A DNA stretch of 64,000 nucleotides from Geodermatophilus ruber (GTDB lineage: Bacteria > Actinomycetota > Actinomycetes > Mycobacteriales > Geodermatophilaceae), in assembly GCF_900114385.1 (NCBI RefSeq), contig NZ_FOSW01000010.1, positions 62,001-126,000 on the forward strand. Reading direction: 5' to 3'. The notes beneath the pieces were generated by a model that searched no databases, was not told the DNA's origin, and saw nothing but the letters and a program-made list of their open reading frames with translations. How positions within the stretch are numbered: the stretch's first letter is position 1; each line of letters starts with the position of its first letter. A program made the translations under genes and the position numbers. Of this stretch, positions 28,431-37,690 are shown one piece after another.

Positions 28431-28435
28431 GCGCG

Positions 28436-28600
28436 TCACTCCCCGGGAACGACGACGGCGCGGCCGCCCACCGTGCCCTCGTGCAGCTTGCGGTAGGCCG
28501 CGGGTACCTCTCGAGTGAGTACCGCTCGACCTCCATGTGGATCGCGCCGGCCCGCGCGAGGTCGAGCACCACGCATATGGGCTCCTCCGTCCGGAATGGG
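28436..28600 (-). pseudogene. C-terminal remnant of a zinc-type alcohol dehydrogenase/quinone reductase
   Basis: Reading minus strand from about 28600, one frame gives VVLDLARAGAIHMEVERYSL and ERYP. A second frame then continues with AYRKLHEGTVGGRAVVVPGE and a TGA at 28436. Together this is the typical last helix and strand of medium-chain alcohol dehydrogenases (LARAGxIHxEVERxSL...AYRxLHEGxxxGRAVVVP). A frameshift near 28505-28515 separates the two halves. No upstream dehydrogenase sequence is visible, so this is a decayed tail. Confidence 0.6.
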
Positions 28601-28683
28601 TCGGCGTCCCCGTATCCGGGGTACCTGCGAGGACCCGTGGCTACCGGCGAGGTCCGCGCCGTCGGCCCTCACCAGGAGCGCTC

Positions 28684-30366
28684 GTGACCCAGATCGACGT
28701 GTCGGGGCAGCCGCTGTCCCGCACCGTCCGGTTCGCCGGCAGAGCGCTGGGCCGCCGCTGGCGGCTGCCGGCGCCGACCGGGCCGGTGCGGCTGCTGCGG
28801 GACGTCGGCGTGCCGATGCGCGACGGCGCCGTCCTCCGCGCCGACGTCCACCTGCCGGCGACCGGCGGTCCGCACCCGACCGTCCTGCTGCGGACGCCCT
28901 ATGGCCGCGGCCCCGTCTCCACCGTCGCCATGGCGCTGCCGTACGCGGCGCGCGGCTACGCGGTGCTGCTGCAGAGCGTGCGCGGCACGTTCGGCTCCGG
29001 CGGCGAGTTCGCGCCTGTCGTCAACGAGGAGCACGACGGTCAGGACACCGTCGCGTGGCTCCGCGACCAGCCCTGGTTCGACGGGCGGCTGGCGACGCTC
29101 GGCCCCAGCTACCTCGCCTACACCCAGTGGGCCCTGGCGCTCGACCCGCCGCCCGAGCTGAAGGGGATGGTCCTCCAGCTCGGGCCGCACGACCTCGCCG
29201 CGGCCGGAATGATCGACGGCGCCTTCCAGCTGCTCAACCTGGCCACCTGGACCGAGCTGATCGCCCACCAGGAGCGCTTCGGGGTGGTGCGCGGGACGCT
29301 CCGGCTGATGACGGCGGAGCGGCGGCTCGCCCCGCACCTGCACCGGCTGCCGCTGCAGGGGCTGGCCGAGCGCTTCGGCGGGACGCCGGCGCCGTGGTTC
29401 GACGAGTGGCTCGCCCACCCGGACCTCGCCGACCCCTACTGGGACCGCTACCGGGCGACCCCGGCCGTGCACTCCTCGACCGTCCCGGCCCTGCTCATCG
29501 GCGGCTGGCAGGACTGGTTCCTGGAGCAGACGCTGTTCCAGTACGCCGCCCTCCGCGACCGCGGGGTCGACGTCGAGCTGGTCGTCGGACCGTGGGCCCA
29601 CCTGGGCCTCGACACCGCGGTCACCACCTCGGCGAGCCTGGCCTGGCTGCGCAGGCACCTACCGGTTGACGGCGCGCCGCCAGGGCCCCGGCCGGACCGG
29701 GTACGGGTGTATGTCACGGGCGCGCGCGAGCTGCGCGGAATGCCGGACTGGCCGCCGGCCGGGCGCATCGACCGCACCTGGTTCCTGGGCTCGAGAGGCC
29801 GGCTGGCCGACCAACCGCCGACCGAGACCGGCGCGGCGACCACCTTCCGGTACGACCCGATGGACCCCACCCCGTCGGTCGGCGGCCGGGCTCTGGCCCG
29901 CCGCGCCGGGCGGCGGGACAACCGCCGGCTGGAGGCGCGGGCCGACGTCCGCACCTTCACCACCGCGCCGCTGGAGACACCGGTCGACCTGCTCGGCGGT
30001 GCGCGGGTGCGGCTGTTCCTCACCTCGGACAACCCGTACGCCGACGTCTTCCTCCGGCTGTGCGACGTCGACCCGCGGGGCCGGTCGGTCAACGTCACCG
30101 ACCGGCTGGTCCGGCTCGACCCGGCCGAGGGGGAGGAACCACGAGCGGGGGAGCGGACCGTCGAGGCGACCCTGCCCGACACCGCGCACCGCTTCCTCGC
30201 CGGCCACCGCATCCGGCTGCAGGTCTCCGGCGGGGCCCATCCGCGCTACGCGCGCAACCTCGGCACCGGCGAGCCGCCCGGCCGGGCCACCCGCGGGGTG
30301 CCGGTGACCCACCGGATCGGACACTCCGCCGCGTCGCCGTCGCAGATCACCCTGCCGACCGGCTGA
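28684..30366 (+). CDS. CocE/NonD-family alpha/beta hydrolase (S15-like)
   Basis: 560 aa. The order is DVGVPMRDGAVLRADVHLP at the N-terminus, LLRTPYGRGP, the oxyanion/tyrosine region VRGTFGSGGEF, then the nucleophile elbow LGPSYLAYTQW near 141, GGWQDWF near 273 (Asp) and VGPWAHLG near 302 (His). The C-terminal jelly-roll domain (VDLLGGARVRLFLTSDNPYA, TVEATLPDTAHRFLAGHRI) is complete. Family members hydrolyse esters or acyl-peptide bonds; the substrate cannot be told. GTG at 28684 after AGGAGCG is the start. No signal peptide is evident, so it is probably cytoplasmic. Confidence 0.9.
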   Translation: MTQIDVSGQPLSRTVRFAGRALGRRWRLPAPTGPVRLLRDVGVPMRDGAVLRADVHLPATGGPHPTVLLRTPYGRGPVSTVAMALPYAARGYAVLLQSVRGTFGSGGEFAPVVNEEHDGQDTVAWLRDQPWFDGRLATLGPSYLAYTQWALALDPPPELKGMVLQLGPHDLAAAGMIDGAFQLLNLATWTELIAHQERFGVVRGTLRLMTAERRLAPHLHRLPLQGLAERFGGTPAPWFDEWLAHPDLADPYWDRYRATPAVHSSTVPALLIGGWQDWFLEQTLFQYAALRDRGVDVELVVGPWAHLGLDTAVTTSASLAWLRRHLPVDGAPPGPRPDRVRVYVTGARELRGMPDWPPAGRIDRTWFLGSRGRLADQPPTETGAATTFRYDPMDPTPSVGGRALARRAGRRDNRRLEARADVRTFTTAPLETPVDLLGGARVRLFLTSDNPYADVFLRLCDVDPRGRSVNVTDRLVRLDPAEGEEPRAGERTVEATLPDTAHRFLAGHRIRLQVSGGAHPRYARNLGTGEPPGRATRGVPVTHRIGHSAASPSQITLPTG

Positions 30367-30570
30367 CCGGGCTGCACGGGCGCCCCAGAATCTCAGGGCA
30401 GGCGGTCGCGGACGGCGATGCTGTCCGCCCGGGTGGCCTGCCACGGCGCGGCACCTGCCGGCACGGCGCCCTCCGTGACAGCCTCCTCGAGGCTCTGCAC
30501 GCTGCACCACGGGGGAACGTTGTCGCACTCATCCCTGCCCGCCGCCGTCCGCTCGAACGAGAACTGAGCC

Positions 30571-33500
30571 GTGTACCGCGTCGACGGGCGGCTGGTCCTC
30601 AGCCCCAGCGACCTGACCCGGCACCAGGAGTGCCACCACCTCACCGCGCTCAATCTCGCCGTCGCCGGCGGCGGGTTGCAGCCGCCGGCCGAGGGGGCGA
30701 GTGATCAGACGGTGCTCGTCGCCGACCTCGGCCTGGCCCACGAGCTGCGCTACCTGGAGTCGCTGGAGGAGCAGGGCCTGACGACGGTCCGGCTGCAGGG
30801 CCGCCGCAGCGAGGCGGCCACCGTCGAGGCGATGCGCGCCGGGGTCGACGTCATCCACCAGGCGACCCTGTTCGACGGCACCTGGGGCGGCCAGGCCGAC
30901 TTCCTGCTGCGCATCGACGAGCCGTCCGACCTCGGCGACTGGTCCTACGAGGTGGCCGACGCCAAGCTGGCCCGCCGGATCAAGGTGCCGGCGCTGCTGC
31001 AGATGGCCACCTACGCCGACCGGCTGGCCACCCTGCAGGGCCGCACGCCCGAGCGCATCAGCGTCGTCACCGGCGACGGCGAGACCCGTCCCTGGCGGCT
31101 GGTCGACGTCGCCGCCTACGCCCGCCGCGCCCGCACCCGCCTCGAGCAGTTCGTCGACGACGTCCCATCCACCGGCCCCGTGCCGATCGCGCACTGCGAC
31201 CAGTGCACCTGGCAGGCCCGCTGCGCCGACGAGCTGCGCACCGGCGACGACCTCAGCCTGGTCGCCGGCATGCGCCGCGACCAGCGCGCCGCCCTCCTCG
31301 ACGCCGGGGTCGCCACCCTCGAGCAGCTCGCCGCGGCCGACGACGAGACCCTCAAGGCCACCGGCATCAGCCGAGGCACCCGCGAGCGGCTGCGGGACCA
31401 GGCCCGCGAGCAGCTCCGCGGCCGCCGCGCAGGCGAGCCGACCCGCACCCTGCTGGCACCCCAGCCGGCCCAGGGCCTGCTGCGCCTCCCCGCGCCCAGC
31501 CCCGGCGACCTCTACCTCGACTTCGAGGGCGACCCGCTGGCCGGCGACGGCGAGGGGCTGGAGTACCTGGCCGGCCTCGGCGACCGGGAGGGCCGGTTCA
31601 CCGCCCTCTGGGCGCACGACGCCGCCGAGGAGCGCCGCATGGTCGAGGACCTCATCGACCGCATCGTCGAGGCCTGGCGCGCCGACCCCGGCATGCACGT
31701 CTACCACTACGCCGCCTACGAGGTCAGCGCGCTCAAGCGGCTCACCGGCCGGTACGGCGTCCGCGAGGCCGAGCTGGACCAGCTGCTGCGCGCCGAGCGG
31801 TTCGTCGACCTCTATCCGGTCGTCCGCCAGTCGATGCGGATCAGCAAGGAGTCCTACTCGATCAAGAAGGTCGAGGCCTTCTACGGGCGCGAGCACACCG
31901 GCGACGTCGCCGACGCGATGTCCAGCGTCGTCGAGTACGAGCAGTGGCTGGCCGACCGCGACCCGGCCCGCCTGCAGGCCATCCACGACTACAACCGGGA
32001 CGACGTCGACTCCACCCGCGAGCTGCACGACTGGCTGGAGACCCAGCGCGCCGAGCTGGAGGCCGAGCACGGTGAGCTGCCGCGCCCGATGCTGTCCGAG
32101 ATCGACGCCCCGGCGCCGCGGTCGGACGCCGAGGTCACCGAGCTGGCGCTGGTCGAGCGGCTGCAGGACACGGGCCACCCGCTGCTCGGCGACCTGGTGC
32201 AGTGGCACCGACGCGAGGCCCGGCCTGGCTGGTGGGAGTTCTTCAGCCGCGGCGAGCTGGAGGACGAGCAGCTCGTCGAGGACCGCACCGCGCTCGGCGC
32301 GCTCTCCGGCGGCGCCGAGATCGGCACCGAGAAGCGCAGCAAGCTCTACGAGTTCACCTTCCCGCCGCAGGACACCAAGCTGTCGGTCAAGTCCGTGGCG
32401 TTCGACGTCGACACCCGCGTCCGGGTCGGCGAGGTACGCGAGATCGACGCCGTCGCCGGCCGGGTCGTGGTCAAGAGCGCCAAGCCGCCGGCGCCGCCGC
32501 GCGGCCTCGGCCCGGAGGGCCCGCTGGACGACAAGGCCATGCGGGCGGCGATCGCCGCGACCGCGGACGACGTCCTCGCCGGCCGGCCCTGCCTCGGGCG
32601 GGCGCTGCTCGACCGCGTCGTCCCGGCCGACTGCCGGCGGCTGCCGGGGGAGGAGGCCGGGGACGCCGTCGTCCGGCTCGGGCTGGAGCTTGAGGGGCAG
32701 GTGCTCGCCGTGCAGGGGCCGCCCGGCAGCGGCAAGACGCGGGCGGCCTCGCGGCTGATCCGCGCGCTGCTCGACGCCGGCAAGAAGGTCGGCGTCACGG
32801 CGACCTCCCACGCGGTGATCGGCAACGTGCTGCGTGCCGTGGGCCGCCCGGCGCTGCAGAAGTGCGAGGAGCACCAGGCCTGCGGGGCGCCGGACGTCGA
32901 GTGGTCGAAGGACTCGGGCGAGGTGGCCTCCCGGCTGCTGGACGGGTCGGCGTCGCTGGTCGGCGGGACGGCCTGGTTCTGGTGCCGGCCGGATTTCGCC
33001 GAGGCGGTCGACGTCCTGGTGGTCGACGAGGCGGGGCAGTTCTCGCTGGCCAACGCGGTCGCCGTCGCCCGCTCGGCCCGTTCCCTGGTGCTGCTCGGTG
33101 ACCCGCAGCAGCTGGCGCAGCCGACGCAGGCCGTGCACCCGGGGGAGTCGGGGCTCTCCGCGTTGGAGCACCTGCTGGAGGGGCACCCGACCGTGCCCGA
33201 GGACCGCGGCGTCTTCCTCGACCGGACCTACCGGATGCACCCGGCGCTGACCGCGTTCGTCTCCGACCTGGCCTATGAGGGGCGGCTGGAGTCGGCGGCC
33301 GACCGCGAGCGGATCGCGGTGCGCGGCTGGGCCAGCGGCCTCGCCGTCCGGTTCGTCGCGCATACGAAGCCGGCGGCGGCCGCATCGGACGACGAGGCGG
33401 CCGCCGTGGCGGAGCTGTGGCGGTCGCTGCAGGGCGTCGTCTGGGTCGACCACGAGCTGGTCGAGCGGCCGATCGGGCCCGAGGACGTGCTGGTCGTCGC

Positions 33501-33819
33501 GCCGTACAACAACCAGGTCGCGCGCATTCGAAGCCTGCTGCCGGACGGCGCGCGGGTCGGCACCGTGGACAAGTTCCAGGGCCAGGAGGCGCCGGTCGTC
33601 GTCTACTCGATGACGTCGACCAGCGCCGAGGACGCCCCCCGCGGGGTCTCGTTCCTCTACGACCTGAACCGGCTCAACGTGGCGGTGTCGCGGGCCAAGG
33701 CGCTGGCCGTCGTGGTCATGAGCGAGCAGCTGCTGGACGCCGCCGTCCGCACGCCGGAGCAGCTGCGTCAGGTCAACGCGCTGTGCCGGCTCGTCGAAAT
33801 GGCGACCGTCGTCGGCTGA
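30571..33819 (+). CDS. TM0106-type RecB-like nuclease with RNase H-like domain and SF1 helicase
   Basis: 1082 aa. The N-terminal RecB-like nuclease (LSPSDLTRHQECHHLTALNL; YEVADAKLAR as the D/K pair; CDQCTWQARC near 208 with the iron-sulfur-type Cys cluster) is followed by helix-hairpin-helix-like repeats. A DEDD/RNase H-like exonuclease domain comes next (LYLDFEGDPLAGDGEGLEYL ... VYHYAAYEVSALKRL ... IHDYNRDDVDSTREL). The C-terminal SF1 helicase has Walker A GPPGSGKTRAA near 715, Walker B VVDEAGQFS near 816 and motif VI LNRLNVAVSRAKALAVV. GTG at 30571 is used. It is a stand-alone gene. Its last 72 codons are duplicated in the remnant at 14343. A DNA repair or defence role is plausible; no partner is seen. 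Confidence 0.88.
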   Translation: MYRVDGRLVLSPSDLTRHQECHHLTALNLAVAGGGLQPPAEGASDQTVLVADLGLAHELRYLESLEEQGLTTVRLQGRRSEAATVEAMRAGVDVIHQATLFDGTWGGQADFLLRIDEPSDLGDWSYEVADAKLARRIKVPALLQMATYADRLATLQGRTPERISVVTGDGETRPWRLVDVAAYARRARTRLEQFVDDVPSTGPVPIAHCDQCTWQARCADELRTGDDLSLVAGMRRDQRAALLDAGVATLEQLAAADDETLKATGISRGTRERLRDQAREQLRGRRAGEPTRTLLAPQPAQGLLRLPAPSPGDLYLDFEGDPLAGDGEGLEYLAGLGDREGRFTALWAHDAAEERRMVEDLIDRIVEAWRADPGMHVYHYAAYEVSALKRLTGRYGVREAELDQLLRAERFVDLYPVVRQSMRISKESYSIKKVEAFYGREHTGDVADAMSSVVEYEQWLADRDPARLQAIHDYNRDDVDSTRELHDWLETQRAELEAEHGELPRPMLSEIDAPAPRSDAEVTELALVERLQDTGHPLLGDLVQWHRREARPGWWEFFSRGELEDEQLVEDRTALGALSGGAEIGTEKRSKLYEFTFPPQDTKLSVKSVAFDVDTRVRVGEVREIDAVAGRVVVKSAKPPAPPRGLGPEGPLDDKAMRAAIAATADDVLAGRPCLGRALLDRVVPADCRRLPGEEAGDAVVRLGLELEGQVLAVQGPPGSGKTRAASRLIRALLDAGKKVGVTATSHAVIGNVLRAVGRPALQKCEEHQACGAPDVEWSKDSGEVASRLLDGSASLVGGTAWFWCRPDFAEAVDVLVVDEAGQFSLANAVAVARSARSLVLLGDPQQLAQPTQAVHPGESGLSALEHLLEGHPTVPEDRGVFLDRTYRMHPALTAFVSDLAYEGRLESAADRERIAVRGWASGLAVRFVAHTKPAAAASDDEAAAVAELWRSLQGVVWVDHELVERPIGPEDVLVVAPYNNQVARIRSLLPDGARVGTVDKFQGQEAPVVVYSMTSTSAEDAPRGVSFLYDLNRLNVAVSRAKALAVVVMSEQLLDAAVRTPEQLRQVNALCRLVEMATVVG

Positions 33820-33956
33820 CCGCGGGCTCAGCCCGCTGCATGTTCGGTGGCCCGCTCGCCCCGGGCACCACGTCCGTTTCGCGCTCCCGGCACGCCCCTG
33901 TGGGAGCCGGTTCCGGTACGTAGGCTGTCCATGACCGAGCGTGAAAGGACGGCATC

Positions 33957-34121
33957 GTGGGCAAGCACCTGCTCGACGAGACGGCGGAGTTCAAGCTGCC
34001 CTGGGTCGGCCGGCACGCGGCCGAGGACGACGGCGAGCTCGAGATGACGCAGCGGTCCGACCCCGGCTTCCGGCGGCGGCCCCCCGTTCCCGAACCGCAG
34101 TCGGAGAAGGGTGCGTGGTGA
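33957..34121 (+). CDS. Small hypothetical protein (54 aa)
   Basis: A short frame (MGKHLLDETAEFKLPWVGRH at the start, ending KGAW) opens with GTG after GAAAGGA. The composition is balanced at the N-terminus and Pro/Arg-rich at the C-terminus. No domain is recognised. Support is a good ribosome binding site and a non-biased N-terminal half; it could still be spurious. Confidence 0.55.
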   Translation: MGKHLLDETAEFKLPWVGRHAAEDDGELEMTQRSDPGFRRRPPVPEPQSEKGAW

Positions 34122-34265
34122 CCCTCCGGGGCGAACGAGGGCCCAGCGGCGGCGGACACGGGCCGTGCTCAGCCGTCGCGCGCTGCTGCGGGCGAGCGTT
34201 CGCCCCGACGCCCGGATGATGCCGCGGGGCGCTTGACCGCTGAGGCCAGGAACGCCGCGCCACCT

Positions 34266-34676
34266 TCACGATCGGCGTGAGGTGGAGCTCCCGGGGTCCC
34301 GACCTTCGAGGGAGGTCGCCAGCTCGCGGTCGATCCAGCGCCCGATCACCTCGACCACGTAGGACCGCTCGGCGCGGTCGAGCCGTTGCCCCTTGGCGAT
34401 GCCGTGCCACGTCTCCAGGCAGCTGCGGCAGCAGGTCGCGGTGGCGTGCTGGGCCACGAAGACCGGGTGGTTGCGGTAGGGGGTCTGCCGGCCGTCGTTG
34501 CGGGGCTCGGCCGGCGCCAGCCGCTCGGCGATGATCTCCGCGGCGTGAGCCCGCATCGTCTGCGGACCGCGCAGCTCAGCCGTGGCCCGCTCGCGCCCGC
34601 GCAGGTGGAACCGCCGCCCGAAAGGCCGCGCGCTCGCGCGGTCGATCCGTTCATCGATCTCGGCGCGGTCGGGCAC
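34266..34676 (-). CDS. DUF4186 protein
   Basis: 136 aa. FGRRFHLRGRERATAELRG, TMRAHAAEIIAERLAPAEPR, NDGRQTPYRNHPVFVAQHAT, ATCCRSCLETWHGIAKGQ and SYVVEVIGRWID follow the conserved line of DUF4186 proteins, with the Cys-Cys-x-x-Cys and the His residues that could bind a metal. The start is GTG at 34676. Function unknown. It diverges from the AI-2E transporter gene. Confidence 0.85.
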   Translation of the reverse strand: MPDRAEIDERIDRASARPFGRRFHLRGRERATAELRGPQTMRAHAAEIIAERLAPAEPRNDGRQTPYRNHPVFVAQHATATCCRSCLETWHGIAKGQRLDRAERSYVVEVIGRWIDRELATSLEGRDPGSSTSRRS

Positions 34677-34825
34677 GCCCCCAGACTAGGCACGGCACGG
34701 TGGCCGACGACGAGGAGAAGACCGGCCGGGTCCCGGCGCGGCTGCGAACCGGCCTGCTGCGTCCGACCGGCGGCTCACCCCTGCGAGGTGACGCCGGGGC
34801 CGCTCGTGGCGTCGACCGTGAGGGC

Positions 34826-36034
34826 ATGGCCGAACCCGAGGTCGAGATCCGACGCACCCTTCCGCTGTGGCTCACCGTCGTGCTCGGCGTGGCCGGCACG
34901 GCCGTCGCGCTCTGGGGCATCCGCGCCGCTGCGCCGATCCTGGGCCCCGTCGTCCTGGCCTTCGTCCTGACCGTCACGGTCCACCCGCTCGTCGGCGCGC
35001 TGGTCCGCCGCGGGATGCGGCGGGGACTCGCCGTCGCGGTGGCCGTGCTCGTCGTCAACGGCGGGCTGATCGCCTTCGCGCTCGCCCTCATCGTCTCCGT
35101 CGGCCGGCTCGCGACCGTGCTGCCGGAGTACTCCGACGAGTGGCAGCACATGCTGGACGGGCTGCGCTCCGCCCTGGCTGGTGCGGGGATCGGCCGGCAA
35201 CAGGTGGAACAGGCACTCCACTCCGTGCAGCTGGGGACGGTCCTCTCCGCGCTCGTCAGCGTGCTGTCGAGGACGGCCCTCGCGGTCGGCGCGCTCGCCC
35301 TGGTGCTGGCGACCGTCGTCTTCATGGCCGTCGACGCGACCGGCATGCCGGAGCGACTGGCCGAGGTTCCCGGGACGTCGCGTCTCCGCGCGGCCCTCGA
35401 TGACTTCGCGAGGAACACCCGGCGCTACCTGGTGACGACGACCGTGTTCGGCTTCGCCGTCGCCGTGGTGGACACGATCGCCCTCGTCGTCCTCGGGATC
35501 CCGCTGGCCCTGCTGTGGGGCCTGCTGTCGTTCCTCACCAACTACGTGCCGAACATCGGGTTCTTCCTCGGCCTGGCGCCGCCGACGATCCTCGCTCTCC
35601 TCGTCGGCGGGCCAGGGACGGCGGTCCTCGTGGTCGTCATCTACGTCGTGGTCAACTTCGTCCTCCAGTCGGTCCTCCAGCCGCTCGTCGTCGGGGACGT
35701 CGTCGGCCTCTCGGTGACCCTGACCTTCCTGTCCGTCATCGTGTGGACGGTCGTCCTCGGACCCCTCGGCGCGGTCCTGGCGATCCCGTTGACGCTCCTC
35801 GTGGTCGCCGTCCTGGTCGCCCAGGACCCGGACCGACGGTGGGCCAGGACGCTGCTGGCAGGGGCGTCGGGCGCCGACCGTGCAGGCAAGCGCCCGGCCC
35901 GGGAGGGCCGGAGGCGAGACCGCGCCCGGCGGTCGGTCCCCACGCCACGCTTGGCCCCGGGTGACGCGGCCGTACCCGCCGGCGCGCCGGCGCAGGAGGT
36001 GCGCGAACAGCCGGACGCCGAGGACGGCGCCTGA
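34826..36034 (+). CDS. AI-2E family transporter (PerM-like membrane protein)
   Basis: 402 aa from the ATG at 34826; an upstream in-frame GTG at 34700 would add 42 non-conserved residues. About eight hydrophobic helices are visible, including LPLWLTVVLGVAGTAVALWG, PILGPVVLAFVLTVTVHPLV, LLSFLTNYVPNIGFFLGLAP and LQPLVVGDVVGLSVTLTFLS; the last is the typical AI-2E/PerM signature. The basic C-terminal tail (KRPAREGRRRDRARRSV) is cytoplasmic. The family contains exporters of autoinducer-2 and Na+/H+ antiporters; the substrate here is not predictable. Confidence 0.88.
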   Translation: MAEPEVEIRRTLPLWLTVVLGVAGTAVALWGIRAAAPILGPVVLAFVLTVTVHPLVGALVRRGMRRGLAVAVAVLVVNGGLIAFALALIVSVGRLATVLPEYSDEWQHMLDGLRSALAGAGIGRQQVEQALHSVQLGTVLSALVSVLSRTALAVGALALVLATVVFMAVDATGMPERLAEVPGTSRLRAALDDFARNTRRYLVTTTVFGFAVAVVDTIALVVLGIPLALLWGLLSFLTNYVPNIGFFLGLAPPTILALLVGGPGTAVLVVVIYVVVNFVLQSVLQPLVVGDVVGLSVTLTFLSVIVWTVVLGPLGAVLAIPLTLLVVAVLVAQDPDRRWARTLLAGASGADRAGKRPAREGRRRDRARRSVPTPRLAPGDAAVPAGAPAQEVREQPDAEDGA

Positions 36035-36061
36035 CGCGTGGGGGTCACCATCCGCGGGCAG

Positions 36062-36940
36062 TCACTCTCCGGTCTCGAGCGGCAGGTCCCGGTTCGCCGC
36101 CCACTCGGTCATCGAGCCGTCGTAGACGGCGACGTCGTCACGGCCCAGGCGGGCGAGCGAGAAGGCGCTGTAGGTCGCCGCGATCCCCGAGCCGCAGTAG
36201 GTGATGACCTGCCTGTCGTCATCGAGCGCCCCGGTCCCGGCGAATGCCTCCCGGATCTGCTCCGGCGTCGCCACCTGGCCCGGGGCGCTGTACAGCGACA
36301 TCGCGGGGACGTTCCTCGACGCGGGGATGTGCCCGGGTCGGGCGTAGGTCACCCGCTCGCCGCGGAAGGTCTCCGGGTCCAGCACGTTCACCAGCAGGGT
36401 GCCGTCGGCCTGCGTGGCGGCGAGCACCCGCTCTACGTCCGCCCGCAGCTCCGGACGCCGGCGCGCGGTGAACGCCTTCGGCTCGCGCGTCTCGTCCCCG
36501 GTGGCCACCGGCAGGCCGGCGTCCCGCCAGGCGGGGAAGCCGCCCTCGAGAACGGAGACGTTGTCGAAGCCCTCGAAGCGCAGGTTCCACCACAGGCGGG
36601 TGGCCCACATGAGCGCTCCCTGGTCGTAGATCACCACGTGGTCGTTGCCGATGCCGAGCCGGCCGATCCGCTGGGCGAACGTCTCCGAGTCCAGCGCGGT
36701 GAACGTCGTGGGCGCGGCCTCGTCGGCGAGGTCGTGGAGGAGGTCGGCGAACACCGCCCCAGGGACGTGGCCCTTGCGGTAGGCCTCACGGCCGGACTCG
36801 ACGTCGTAGTAGCCGTCGCCCTCCGGGAAGGTGAGGAACGTCGTCGCGTCGACGACGACGACGCCTGGGTCGTCCTTGTGGGCGGCCAGCCAGTCGACGT
36901 CGACGACGAGTGGCGTGGTGGTGGTCTTCTCGGTGGTCAT
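36062..36940 (-). CDS. Two-domain rhodanese (thiosulfate/3-mercaptopyruvate sulfurtransferase)
   Basis: 292 aa. Domain 1 (about 10-150) has VVVVDATTFL, GHVPGAVF and the inactive loop IYDQGALMWATR. Domain 2 (about 165-285) has LLVNVLDPETFRGERV, GHIPASRNVPA and the active loop VITYCGSGIAAT, where the Cys is the persulfide acceptor. The CGSG loop resembles mercaptopyruvate sulfurtransferases more than thiosulfate ones. ATG at 36940 is preceded by AGGAGGAGCACG, an ideal ribosome binding site. A likely role is sulfur transfer or cyanide detoxification. Convergent with the AI-2E gene. Confidence 0.92.
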   Translation of the reverse strand: MTTEKTTTTPLVVDVDWLAAHKDDPGVVVVDATTFLTFPEGDGYYDVESGREAYRKGHVPGAVFADLLHDLADEAAPTTFTALDSETFAQRIGRLGIGNDHVVIYDQGALMWATRLWWNLRFEGFDNVSVLEGGFPAWRDAGLPVATGDETREPKAFTARRRPELRADVERVLAATQADGTLLVNVLDPETFRGERVTYARPGHIPASRNVPAMSLYSAPGQVATPEQIREAFAGTGALDDDRQVITYCGSGIAATYSAFSLARLGRDDVAVYDGSMTEWAANRDLPLETGE

Positions 36941-36996
36941 CGTGCTCCTCCTGATCGAGGGCTGCGCGCGCAGCAGTTGGCGCTGACGGTCTGCTG

Positions 36997-37572
36997 TCAG
37001 GGCGGCGGCAGGAGGCCGTCGAGCTCGTCGGGCGCGAACCCGAGCGCCTGCCGGATCCGTCGACGAGCCCTGAGGAACATCGTCGCCCTCCTGCCGGGAG
37101 GGTCCTCGCTGTCGGTCTCGAGCCCCTCGAGGAGCCAGCGCAGCCCCAGGCTCATCCATCGGTTGGCCGCGGCGAGGTCACCGGCGGCCTCGTAGTCCTC
37201 AGCGATCAGCAGGTAGACGTCCGCGTCGGTCGGCCGGGAGCGCCGGACCTCCTCGGCGAGCCGGCGGGCCGCGTCGACGTCACCGACCGCGATCAGGCCG
37301 TGGTGGAGGTAGCAGCGGACGTCCGGGACGACGTCGCCCTCCGCGCGGATCGCGCGGCGATACAGGTCGAGGGCGGCCTCGTGGTCCCCGACCATGGCCA
37401 GCAGCTCCCCGGCGTGCACCAGCAGCATCGCCGGGGTGACCTCCGCGTCGTCCTCCGGGTGGGGCTGCTCCGACCACGTCACCAGCCGGGCGGCCGTCGC
37501 CCGGCACTGCTCCGGCGTCCGGACGGCCAGGTCCAGTTCCTCGACGTCGTCCAGGCTCAGCGGGCCACGCAT
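36997..37572 (-). CDS. TPR-like protein
   Basis: 191 aa. Helical repeats AMLLVHAGELLAMVGDHEAA with LDLYRRAIRA, YLHHGLIAVGDVDAARRLAE and YLLIAEDYEAAGDLAAANRW are tetratricopeptide-type, followed by a short helical tail (RRATMFLRARRRIRQALGF). The ATG at 37572 lies shortly after the divergent promoter region. Probably a cytoplasmic protein-protein interaction scaffold. No partner is obvious. Confidence 0.75.
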   Translation of the reverse strand: MRGPLSLDDVEELDLAVRTPEQCRATAARLVTWSEQPHPEDDAEVTPAMLLVHAGELLAMVGDHEAALDLYRRAIRAEGDVVPDVRCYLHHGLIAVGDVDAARRLAEEVRRSRPTDADVYLLIAEDYEAAGDLAAANRWMSLGLRWLLEGLETDSEDPPGRRATMFLRARRRIRQALGFAPDELDGLLPPP

Positions 37573-37690
37573 GCGCTGACCGTAGGGCCGCGACCGCCGG
37601 CACGGCCGAGCCGGCGCTCGCCGTTGCGGAGGGGCAACGAGGTGCGTTCGACCCTGGTGCCGTAGCGGTCCGTTCCTACGCTCGAGGCGC

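Noticed and set aside
30367-30570. A short minus-strand frame before the TM0106-type gene
   Set aside because: No ribosome binding site or recognisable motif; it overlaps the start of the real gene.
30529-33453. A 974-codon minus-strand frame opposite the TM0106-type gene
   Set aside because: Antisense shadow; the plus strand has nuclease and helicase motifs in order.
33822-33836. Terminator after the TM0106-type gene (GCGGGC-TCA-GCCCGC)
   Set aside because: The stem is only 6 bp and such short GC stems occur by chance in this composition, so I did not list it as a feature.
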